Assembly (NCBI GenBank): GCA_012271165.1
Contig: JAAXGX010000092.1
Span: 1 to 34,183 of the forward strand
Origin: Vicinamibacteraceae bacterium
GTDB lineage: Bacteria > Acidobacteriota > Vicinamibacteria > Vicinamibacterales > UBA8438
Reading direction: 5' to 3'
DNA length: 34,183 nucleotides
The translations under genes were made by a program, and so were the position numbers. Below are positions 25,608-32,764 of the stretch, piece by piece (position 1 is the first letter of the stretch; each line of letters opens with the position of its first letter). Under the pieces are notes generated by a model. It ran no database searches and was not told the DNA's origin. It saw only the letters and a list, made by a program, of their open reading frames with translations.

Positions 25608-25951
25608 CACTCCTCCGCCGCCTCCCCGGCCCGGTTCCCGCCCCCGTCCGTCACGACGAGGTACCAGGCCCGCGCGCCGTAGTCCGCCGCGTCGTACCAC
25701 CCGCCGGGATTGCGCATCGTCTCGCGCAACACCTCCGAGAAGCGGTCGTCGTAGGCGGTCGTGACGCGCGCGAGCAGCCAGAACAGCCCGAACCCCACGA
25801 CCGCCAGGAGCAGCGCGCTCATCGCCACGAACAGCACCAGGGCGAACATCAGGCTGAGAAAGAACAGCGTCCGCTCGACGCCGAGAATCTTCAGCGGATC
25901 GTTGAGCGCGCCGTACTCGTTGCACACGCCGTCCCCGCGAACAATGCGCAC
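25607..25951 (-). CDS. trbD: VirB3/TrbD-type inner-membrane protein
   Basis: A 114-aa protein with the VirB3/TrbD signature LNDPLKILGVERTLFFLSL at 16-34 and a long hydrophobic region at about 28-61 that can form two helices. The end is hydrophilic. GTG 25951 follows AAAGGAGG at a 5-nt spacing, the strongest RBS in the region. It is coupled to VirB4, with which VirB3 forms the inner-membrane complex. Slightly long at the C-terminus, otherwise normal for the family. Confidence 0.93.
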   Translation of the reverse strand: MRIVRGDGVCNEYGALNDPLKILGVERTLFFLSLMFALVLFVAMSALLLAVVGFGLFWLLARVTTAYDDRFSEVLRETMRNPGGWYDAADYGARAWYLVVTDGGGNRAGEAAEE

Positions 25952-25973
25952 GCCAGCCTCCTTTCGACCGCGA

Positions 25974-26312
25974 TCAGCACGTGATCGCGATCCCGCCGAA
26001 GAAGAAGACGAGAAACTGGGGAGCGAGCAGGACCATCCCGACGCCGAACACCAGCCCGGCGAGGGCGCTCTTCGAGCCGCCCTCGCCCCACGCATACGTC
26101 AGCCCCCCGTAGATGACCGCGACCACCGCGAGCCCGCGGCCCACGATGCCGGTGAACAACGTGCAGAGCTGGCTCGCCGCCATCGACCACGGATCCGCCG
26201 CGGCCGCGTGCAGGGCCTGGTCCGCGAGCCCGAGCAACACCAACACCAACGCCGCCTTCAGCGCGACCACCGCACAGCTCGACAACCGCGCTCGCTTCCT
26301 CGCCCCCCGCAT
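25974..26312 (-). CDS. trbC: VirB2/TrbC-type pilin
   Basis: A 112-aa pilin precursor. Residues 1-38 form a long basic-hydrophobic signal ending ALHAAAAD. The mature part has two helices, about 55-71 (GIVGRGLAVVAVIYGGLTYA) and 83-110 (ALAGLVFGVGMVLLAPQFLV), joined by a WGEGGSKS loop, as in TrbC/VirB2. ATG 26312 is preferred over an upstream start because AGGAAGCG precedes it and it begins the signal peptide. The next gene (VirB3) starts 22 nt after the stop. Confidence 0.93.
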   Translation of the reverse strand: MRGARKRARLSSCAVVALKAALVLVLLGLADQALHAAAADPWSMAASQLCTLFTGIVGRGLAVVAVIYGGLTYAWGEGGSKSALAGLVFGVGMVLLAPQFLVFFFGGIAITC

Positions 26313-26331
26313 CGCTTCCTCCCTCCACCAA

Positions 26332-26652
26332 TCAGCGCAAGTACTCACCGCTCTCCTCGCGATCCAGCGCCTGCCGGAGCTCCGGATCCCCGCCCTGTCC
26401 CCGCCGCATCGCCCGCTCGAGGAGGCCCACCCTCTGACCGACCTCGCCCAGCACCAGAACGCGCGCCAACTGATAGGTGCCCGCCACGACCGAGAGGACC
26501 CACGCCGCGGCCATCACAACGAGACGAGGCGCGTGATCGGCCCACAGCACAATCCAGAACTCCCCGAGGTAGTCGAACCGCGACGCCAGCGCGACCCCGG
26601 TGAGCGTCACGATCACCAGCGTCATCCCCACGCAGAAGCGCCCGGGGTCCAT
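26332..26652 (-). CDS. Small two-helix membrane protein before the pilin
   Basis: A 106-aa protein with hydrophobic stretches at about 7-24 and 42-63 (VMAAAWVLSVVAGTYQLARV), and a charged, helical C-terminus rich in Glu/Arg. ATG 26652 lies 4 nt after the stop of the replication-relaxation-like gene; the RBS is weak. The position before VirB2 suggests an accessory inner-membrane subunit, though no T4SS family matches by eye. Confidence 0.7.
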   Translation of the reverse strand: MDPGRFCVGMTLVIVTLTGVALASRFDYLGEFWIVLWADHAPRLVVMAAAWVLSVVAGTYQLARVLVLGEVGQRVGLLERAMRRGQGGDPELRQALDREESGEYLR

Positions 26653-26656
26653 ACGC

Positions 26657-27643
26657 TCATCTCAAGATGTCGAACAACCGCTCCTCGAGCTCGGTGCCCG
26701 GCCGCCACGCGCGCCGCACCCTGCCGCCCGGGTCGCCCGACAGAATCGATCTCGCCAACCGCGCGAGCCTCCCGCCGCGCGACGCCAGGACCATCCCCAT
26801 CCGCATCTTCCGTTCGACCTGCCGCCTCGAATAGCTGCCCGTCACGAGCTCGAGCGCGAGCGTCGACTCCCTGCCGCCGGCGTCGGTCACCTCCACCAGC
26901 GCGTCCGGGAAGTGGCACGTCCCGCCCTCGTCGACAGGCACCCCGACGGCCACGGCGCTCCGCCGCCGCGCGACCGCCGGATCGATCCCCTTCCTCTCTG
27001 CCGCCGAGACCGAACGCGCGACCTCGCCCTTGAGCTCCGCCTCCAGGCGGACCGACCGAACCGTCCCGCCCAGCGCCTTCACCCGGTCGACGGTCTCCAG
27101 CACCAGCTCCGAAACGCCGGCGTCGTGCTCGATCTCCCGCGGCTTGACGAAGCCCTGCCAGACGCGCCGATCCGAACCGCGCGCGCGGCGCCGGCCGCGG
27201 ACCCGTTCGGCGCCGGCCGCGGTGAGCGACAGCACCTTGAACCCCCGGCCGTGCGACCCTGCGCGCGCGCGCCGCGGCTGTACCGCGCGGACCTCGATCA
27301 AGCCCTCCGACAGCAACTGCCGGACGCCCCGGCCCGCCGTGAAGCCGTGCCCGTCGAAGCACTCCTCCTGGACGTTCCGGTACGACACGACCCGCAGGTC
27401 GCCGAGCAGCTCCAGCGCGTCCCACAGCCGCTCGGCCTGCGACCTCCGCGCCGACCGGTCCCGCACCCGGTCCCGCCGGCCCGAGTGCGCCCGCGCCCGC
27501 TGGCCGCGGAGCTCGCCGACGTCCAGAAACCGCCCGACCCAACGCGCCGAGCCGTCCCGGTCGGCGGGCGCCCGCGCGAGCTCGACCACCCGGCGGCCGT
27601 CCCGGTCCTCGGACCGCGCCAACGCCTGAACTCGCTCCATCAC
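26657..27643 (-). CDS. Replication-relaxation-type winged-helix protein (tentative)
   Basis: A 328-aa protein. Residues about 75-145 look like a winged helix: SQAERLWDALELL, GRGVRQLLSEGLIEVRAV, then FKVLSLTAAGAERVRG, a pattern I know from the Replic_Relax family. Then REIEHDAGVSELVLE (about 169-183) and CHFPDALVEVTDAGGRES with LALELVTGSYSRRQVERK (about 243-279), which fits the nuclease-like C-terminal half of that family, although the lysine usual in a PD-ExK motif is replaced by Val. Such proteins occur in conjugative elements and are thought to bind or nick DNA at transfer or replication. GTG 27643 (AGGAG, 8 nt) and ATG 27640 are both possible; the latter overlaps the previous stop. Confidence 0.65.
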   Translation of the reverse strand: MMERVQALARSEDRDGRRVVELARAPADRDGSARWVGRFLDVGELRGQRARAHSGRRDRVRDRSARRSQAERLWDALELLGDLRVVSYRNVQEECFDGHGFTAGRGVRQLLSEGLIEVRAVQPRRARAGSHGRGFKVLSLTAAGAERVRGRRRARGSDRRVWQGFVKPREIEHDAGVSELVLETVDRVKALGGTVRSVRLEAELKGEVARSVSAAERKGIDPAVARRRSAVAVGVPVDEGGTCHFPDALVEVTDAGGRESTLALELVTGSYSRRQVERKMRMGMVLASRGGRLARLARSILSGDPGGRVRRAWRPGTELEERLFDILR

Positions 27644-28383
27644 CGCGAACGCTCCTGAAATCGGCCCGGCTCCGGCCACACGCACCAGAAGCCCCGGCCC
27701 GACAGCCACGCCGCCCGGACCTTCTCCACCTCGCCGACCCCGCCGCGAACCGCGCGATCGAGCCGATCGCAGGCCGCGGCAGGTAAGAGGCGGCCCAGCG
27801 CGTCGCCGAGAATCTCCGTGCCGTCCGGCATCCTTCCTCCCACCGCGTCCCCCGCGCGAACCACCGGAGCCGGCTCCCGCGGAGGCGCCGCCCGCTCGCG
27901 CTCCGAACCATCGGCCCGGGTCTGGCCGGCCGCGCCAGGGGCGCGTTGTCCTCCCGCCTTGGGGTCATCACCGGACACGTTCAGCTCCTCCAACCCGGCC
28001 TCGAAGCCGCCGCCCGGAGCCGGCACCAGCAGCGGGCCCGCCTCAGCCAGACCCTCCCGGAAGAAGCGCCCGACGAGGGACGACGGATCGACCTCCCCGG
28101 CTCCGCGCCAGCGCGCCTGCAGGACCACCCACTCGCGCCGCACCCGCCGGTACTCCGCGGGAAACCATCGGCCCCACAGCGCGTAGAAGCCCTCGAGCGC
28201 GCGGAGCACGTCCGCCGACCGCGCCCGGGGAACGACCCGGGCGCCCAGCGCCGGGTCGAGCCGCCGCTCGATCGCCAGCCGCAACCACCCGCCGAGGCCC
28301 CGCTTCTCGAAGTCGGCACGAACAGCCTCCGTTTCAGCCTCGGCGCCCTCCGCCGCCTTCAGCAGCGTCTCGAGCGAAACCAC
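27640..28383 (-). CDS. 247-aa unknown soluble protein
   Basis: A protein with a helical N-terminal half (SLETLLKAAEGAEAETEAV; LRALEGFYALWGRWFPAEYR), a charged Gly/Ala/Pro-rich linker at about 150-190, and a small C-terminal domain ending in GRGFWCVWPEPGRFQ. GTG 28383 with GGAG at 8 nt upstream, 5 nt after the previous stop. No family recognised; no signal peptide or membrane helix. It ends by overlapping the replication-relaxation-like gene's start, so the two are probably translated together. Confidence 0.7.
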   Translation of the reverse strand: MVSLETLLKAAEGAEAETEAVRADFEKRGLGGWLRLAIERRLDPALGARVVPRARSADVLRALEGFYALWGRWFPAEYRRVRREWVVLQARWRGAGEVDPSSLVGRFFREGLAEAGPLLVPAPGGGFEAGLEELNVSGDDPKAGGQRAPGAAGQTRADGSERERAAPPREPAPVVRAGDAVGGRMPDGTEILGDALGRLLPAAACDRLDRAVRGGVGEVEKVRAAWLSGRGFWCVWPEPGRFQERSR

Positions 28384-28388
28384 GCCGG

Positions 28389-29615
28389 CTACTCCAGCGC
28401 CGCCGGCCACGTCGGGCGCCCCCGGACGCCGTCGACGAGCCAGCCCGCCAGATTTCCGGCCTCGATCAACACCGAGCGCCAACCCTCCGCCTCGAGGACC
28501 CGCGCCGCGCCCGCCGCGAACTCCGGCGAGAACGACCCGGCCGCGTACGGCAGCCCGAGGCGCTCGGCGACCCGCTTCGCGGCCACTGCCGCCACCAGGT
28601 CCGCCCGCGCGTGCCACCCGCCTTCGGACCGCTCGGGATGCGACACGGGGCCGCCGACGCCGGATGCTCGCAGCAGCGCCACCGGGTCCCACCGAGCGGC
28701 CGCCGCTTCGAGCGTGCGGTCGCCGGACACCTCCGCCACGCGGAACAGCGCCTCGAGCGAGCGCCGCACCCCGGGCAGGCCGGCTTCCACCACGAGCGTG
28801 CGCGTGCAGGGCTCGTACAGGAGGCGGTCTCCCGACCCGGGAGCCAGCGCCACCGAGCACCGGCGAGCCAGGGCCACCGCAACCGCCCGGTACGCCTCGC
28901 CGAGGAAGCCGCCCGGTTCCCCGCCGCGCCGCATCGCGCGCAGCACGAAACGCTCGAACGCCGAAAGCTGCACCACCTGGCCCACCAGCCGCGAGGCGGC
29001 CAACGCCGACACGACGGCACCAAGCAGGCTCGACGCCCAGCGGAGGCTCTCTGCCGAACCGCGCTCCGGATGGGACACGACGCAGGTGAGCCCGCGGCCC
29101 GCCACCGAGGGCGAGACGTCGACCGAGCCGCCGACGGCCAGTTGCACGCCGGCGGCCCGCGCCACCGACCGGACGACCCGCTCGACAGCCCCGGCGCCCG
29201 ACACCAACGCCCTGGGCGGCAGCGAGGCGAGACCGACCGAGCTGACGTGCCACACGCGCCGCCTCTCGGGCTCGTCCACCGCGCCGCCCAGGGCCCCGAC
29301 GATCGAATGCCGCGGCAGCTCGACGGCGGGAACAGGCGTGTCCGCCCGCTCCACGAACTGCGGCGCCGCCCAACCCCGCTCGGCCATCGCCTGGCGGAGA
29401 ACGAGGTCCTGGTCGCACGAGAACGCCGCCGGCCGCGGCCGGTCGACGAGTGCCGTCACCCCCCTCCCGTCCGCGTCCTGCTGGAACCACGCCGCTTCGC
29501 GCACGATCTCGTCCGCGAAACGCTTGCCGACGGCGTCCTCGAACCCGCGCACCCGAGGCTCCGGCGGCGCCGAACCGCTCCGCGCCCGCGACTCCGCCGC
29601 GCAAAGCGTCACCAC
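28389..29615 (-). CDS. ArdC-like/polyvalent paralog, third of a tandem set
   Basis: A 408-aa protein. Its N-terminal part (about 30-120) resembles its upstream neighbours (AAWFQQ for their SYHQ; DQDLVLRQAMAERGWAAPQF for their LHSQMxxRGxA). The recurring module lies at about 150-210: AGVQLAVGG, CVVSHPERGS (179-188), then the WASSLLGAVVSALAAS helix (193-208). A second block, EAYRAVAVALARRCSVALAP at 240-259, aligns with 31158-32696. The C-terminal ERLGLPYAAG and DGV tail are ArdC-like. No HExxH. GTG 29615 or 29612 (CAGGAG upstream) overlaps the previous stop. Function inferred only by family resemblance to antirestriction ArdC. Confidence 0.8.
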   Translation of the reverse strand: MVTLCAAESRARSGSAPPEPRVRGFEDAVGKRFADEIVREAAWFQQDADGRGVTALVDRPRPAAFSCDQDLVLRQAMAERGWAAPQFVERADTPVPAVELPRHSIVGALGGAVDEPERRRVWHVSSVGLASLPPRALVSGAGAVERVVRSVARAAGVQLAVGGSVDVSPSVAGRGLTCVVSHPERGSAESLRWASSLLGAVVSALAASRLVGQVVQLSAFERFVLRAMRRGGEPGGFLGEAYRAVAVALARRCSVALAPGSGDRLLYEPCTRTLVVEAGLPGVRRSLEALFRVAEVSGDRTLEAAAARWDPVALLRASGVGGPVSHPERSEGGWHARADLVAAVAAKRVAERLGLPYAAGSFSPEFAAGAARVLEAEGWRSVLIEAGNLAGWLVDGVRGRPTWPAALE

Positions 29616-31027
29616 GACAACTCCTGCTGGGCAGCCGGGCGGGCGGCCGGTTGAGACACGTGGGCGGGCTCGTCATGGTCGCGGACGTCCGCTCTCTCGA
29701 CCGGGACCTCCCGCTGGCGATCCACCGAGAGCGCCCACGCCCCGATGTTCGATGCGTCGGCGCAAAGGCTCCGCAAGCCCTCGCCCTTCACTATCTCCCC
29801 CTGCCTCCCGGCCGTTTCCTCCCCCTGGACAAGCGGCACGTACGCCAGCCCGGCCGCCTCGACGATGCTCCGCGCGCCCAGGGCGCCGACCATCGCCGCC
29901 CGCGCCGCCCGGTCGTCCGCGCCCGCCTGCCGCCGGCAGTCGAGCCCAGGGAGAGGGCCGGCGACGGCCTCCACGAGGGCCAGGCCGCCCGCACGGTCGA
30001 GAGCGCCCGAGGCTCCCGCCGCCCGGCGCTCGGCCTCGCTGCCCACAGAGCGGCACAGGCCCGCGAGCGCGGCCCGCTGGAACGCCTCCCACTGCCGCAC
30101 CCCGTGCTCCTTGAGGAGCCGCGGCGCCTTGGGGCGGAACACCCGACCGGCCGGATCGAACAGCGGCTCGCCGGCCGGCCTGTCCCAGTCGATGCGGACG
30201 CTCTCGCGGCGCGCCACCACGCCCGACGCCCGGGCGTAGAGCGCGGCAAACCCCTGGCTCACCGCGCGGTCCGCGCCGTCGCCGGCCGCCTCGGCCGCCG
30301 CGCCGCCCTTGCCGCGCCGAGAGCGCCGCCGGTGATCCCGCAGGGCATCGGTCTCGAACCTGGCCACGCGCACGTCGGCATGCGCCCGAGAGTCGTCGGA
30401 CACCGCCGCCACGATGGCACCGACCGACGACGACGCCCACGCCGCCGGCGACGGGAAGCCCGCCACGCCCGGATGGCAGAGCACGAGGCCGTCGCCGTCG
30501 CGGCCGTACTCGATCACGTCCGCCGGCTCCAACCGGACGGCCGCCCCCGCGAGCGCGCGCGACACCACGTCCCGCGCCGCGGCCTCGCCGGCGCGGCCCT
30601 TCACGAGCCGCGGATCGCGGCCGGGCGACAACGTCGTCTGCGACCCCGAGTGCAACACCCGGTACACGCCCGGCCGCAGCACGACCGCCGGCGAGCCCGC
30701 GATCCCCACGCCTATCCCGCGCCGGTCGCCGGTCTCCAGCACGAACCGGGCCTCCTCGGCCGCGGCCACGTCCCTGACCTCGCCGCCGAGCAACCCGCAC
30801 TGCCGCTCGGTGACGAACTCGCCCGACCCGTCCGCCAGACCCCGCTCCGTCATTTGGGAATGCAGCACCGCCGCGTTGAAAGCCTGGTACGGGCGCACCG
30901 TCTCCACGCCCGTCGCCCGCGCGATGGAACGCGAGCGCAACGACTCCCCGCCCGACTGGTGGTACGACACGCCCGCGGCCACCTCCCCCGGCATACGATC
31001 GAGCACTTCCTGAAACTCGGGATGCAC
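29609..31027 (-). CDS. ArdC-like/polyvalent paralog, second of a tandem set
   Basis: A 472-aa protein. Seen: VAAGVSYHQ (16-24), then an ArdC_N-like region with PYQAFNAAVLHSQMTERGLA (46-65), CGLLGGEVR (77-85) and YRVLHSGSQTTLSPG (122-136), which correspond to the ssDNA-binding ArdC_N pattern (xxNxxLL, GGxVRkG, VFNxxQT). The recurring module follows at about 155-210 (AAVRLEPADVIEYG, LVLCHPGVAGF, WASSSVGAIVAAVS); HExxH is absent. The tail has AAGLAYVPLV (391-400) and ADASNIGAWALSV as in ArdC C-termini. GTG 31027 is chosen because GAGGGA stands 6 nt upstream; ATG at 31069 and 31096 have none. A 130-nt gap precedes it. Confidence 0.82.
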   Translation of the reverse strand: MHPEFQEVLDRMPGEVAAGVSYHQSGGESLRSRSIARATGVETVRPYQAFNAAVLHSQMTERGLADGSGEFVTERQCGLLGGEVRDVAAAEEARFVLETGDRRGIGVGIAGSPAVVLRPGVYRVLHSGSQTTLSPGRDPRLVKGRAGEAAARDVVSRALAGAAVRLEPADVIEYGRDGDGLVLCHPGVAGFPSPAAWASSSVGAIVAAVSDDSRAHADVRVARFETDALRDHRRRSRRGKGGAAAEAAGDGADRAVSQGFAALYARASGVVARRESVRIDWDRPAGEPLFDPAGRVFRPKAPRLLKEHGVRQWEAFQRAALAGLCRSVGSEAERRAAGASGALDRAGGLALVEAVAGPLPGLDCRRQAGADDRAARAAMVGALGARSIVEAAGLAYVPLVQGEETAGRQGEIVKGEGLRSLCADASNIGAWALSVDRQREVPVERADVRDHDEPAHVSQPAARPAAQQELSW

Positions 31028-31157
31028 TGCGTTCCCTCGAAGACGGCGCGCGGCCGAACCGCACGCCATGACCCAGCCCGCGCGCCGGCGGGCCATGCGG
31101 GGCGTCGGGTCTGGCGAACGTCTAGCCCCCCGGCCCCGCACGTCGGCGGGCGAATGG

Positions 31158-32696
31158 CTACCGGGGCGGCTCGGCCGGACTATCGCCGGCCCCGGGCCCG
31201 TTGCCCTCGGGAACCGTGAGATCCGGGGCCGCCCGGTCCTGCGCCTTCGCGTCCCGCGCGCGCGACGGCGCCTCGAACGTGGAGCGGGCCGAGTGCTCGA
31301 GCATCTCCGGCTTGCGCTCGTGCTCCCAGTCCCGCGAGACGAGATGCGCGCGCACCGACGCGGCCTCGCGCCACGCCTGGTCGAGGGCGCCCGGCGTCCG
31401 CGCGTACGTCGACTGGTCCTTCCGCATCTGCTCGGCCGGCGGCGCCGGTGCGTACTCGATCCCCAGCCGCTCGAGCGTCGTCCTCGCCGCCAGGTCCGCG
31501 ACCATCGACGTGCGCGCCCTCTCCTGGCCGGCACTGAGGCCGTCCGGCCGAGGGTTCAGTCCCGGCACCTGGACGCCGGCCAGCCGCGCGACCTCCAGGC
31601 TGTGGCCCGCCTTGGCCGCCTTCCTCTCCTCCGGCGTGCCGACCTCGGCCGCCAAATCGAGCAGCATCGTTTCGTTGAAGACCTGCTCGCGGGTGTCGGG
31701 CGCCGGATACGGCGCCCTGAGCGGCTTCCGCCGGGGATGGAACGCCCGGGTCTCCTTGTCGAACTCGGCCGCCTCCCGAGGCTGATCGGTCGCCAGATAC
31801 ACGTTCTCGCGGGCGGCCAACGTCTTGACGGCGCGGTTCGCCACCTGCGCCAGCGCGTCGCTGTGGACCTCGGCGTAGCGGGTGCTGCCGGCCGGAATCT
31901 GCCGGCGCTCCTTTCTCCGCGCGGACGCCACCGCGCGGCGGCCGAGCTCCTCGTCCTGCACGTGCTGGCTGAGCTCGTCCGACCGCGCGATCGCGGTGGA
32001 CACGGCCCGCACGACCGACGTCGCATACTCGGCCGCGATCCCGAACTTCTCCCGGCCGGGATGCGCCACCTGCGGGCCGCTGGACCCCGAGGTCACCGAG
32101 ATGCGCTCGCCGCCATGCGTCTTGAGCTGCACGCCCGAGCCGCGCACGAGCTGCTGCACCGTGTTGTAGATGGCGTCCCGCTCGTCGGCGTTCCGCCCGT
32201 CCATCAGCCGCTTGGGCACCGCCCGCAAGCTGGTCTGCGTATCCACGTGCAGCAGGTCGTACGACGAGGACGGCCGGACGACGACGCCCGACACGACGGC
32301 GGGATCGGTGGTCAACCCGAGCGAGCCCGCGCGGACCGCCACCAGCGGCGCGTCCATCCGCTTCTCCTCGAGCTTCTGATGCCCCATCCGGCTCAGCTCG
32401 ACGGGATGCACCACCTCCGCGCCCGCCATCCCGCGCGCCACCATCTGCGAGTGGAGAATGGTGGCCACCTTCGGGCCGAACGCGTTGCCGTCGTTGTTCC
32501 ACAGCGGACCCTCGCTCACCGGCGCCTTCGAGCTCCGGGTGCGGATGGGACCGCTGTCGAGCGACGCCACCTGGTGGTACGACCGCCCCGCGGCGATGTC
32601 GTCCGGAATCTGCTGCAGCGACTCGGCGAGCCGGGCCTCCGACTTCGCCTGCCGCTGTTCCTGAAACCGCTGGTTCCCGCCTCCTGCACCCGGCAT
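31158..32696 (-). CDS. ArdC-like/polyvalent paralog, first complete copy of the tandem set
   Basis: A 512-aa protein. Seen: IAAGRSYHQ (34-42), LHSQMVARGMA (81-91), a YDLLHVDTQTSL stretch (146-157) and the recurring module at about 185-240: SGVQLKTHGG (187-196), QVAHPGREKFG (209-219), then the AAEYATSVVRAVSTAIARS helix (221-239), with no HExxH. Then ARENVYLATDQP (295-306) and RAFHPRRKPL (317-326), which align with ARRESVRIDWDRP and RVFRPKAPRL of the 472-aa neighbour, and the tail ERLGIEYAP (409-417). The full-length similarity of the two is clear by eye. ATG 32696 follows AAGGAG at a 6-nt spacing. The C-terminal ~50 residues are disordered. Likely role in protecting or handling transferred DNA is by analogy to ArdC. 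Confidence 0.82.
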   Translation of the reverse strand: MPGAGGGNQRFQEQRQAKSEARLAESLQQIPDDIAAGRSYHQVASLDSGPIRTRSSKAPVSEGPLWNNDGNAFGPKVATILHSQMVARGMAGAEVVHPVELSRMGHQKLEEKRMDAPLVAVRAGSLGLTTDPAVVSGVVVRPSSSYDLLHVDTQTSLRAVPKRLMDGRNADERDAIYNTVQQLVRGSGVQLKTHGGERISVTSGSSGPQVAHPGREKFGIAAEYATSVVRAVSTAIARSDELSQHVQDEELGRRAVASARRKERRQIPAGSTRYAEVHSDALAQVANRAVKTLAARENVYLATDQPREAAEFDKETRAFHPRRKPLRAPYPAPDTREQVFNETMLLDLAAEVGTPEERKAAKAGHSLEVARLAGVQVPGLNPRPDGLSAGQERARTSMVADLAARTTLERLGIEYAPAPPAEQMRKDQSTYARTPGALDQAWREAASVRAHLVSRDWEHERKPEMLEHSARSTFEAPSRARDAKAQDRAAPDLTVPEGNGPGAGDSPAEPPR

Positions 32697-32741
32697 GACT
32701 CACTCCTTCCCGTCACGAATCCCTGTTGGGTTCCACAGCGA

Positions 32742-32763
32742 GGTCCCGGCTCCGCCCGGGACC
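32742..32763 (-). other. Stem-loop just after a stop codon
   Basis: GGTCCCGG (32742-32749) and CCGGGACC (32756-32763) are perfect 8-bp arms around a 6-nt loop; the element begins 1-2 nt downstream of the stop at 32767-32765 and stands before the RBS of the next gene. No T-tract follows, so a Rho-independent terminator is not supported; an mRNA-stabilising or attenuating hairpin is possible. It is the cleanest intergenic hairpin seen. Confidence 0.55.
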
Positions 32764-32764
32764 G

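Noticed and set aside
32742-32763. Rho-independent terminator
   Set aside because: The stem-loop is not followed by a T-rich stretch on the minus strand.
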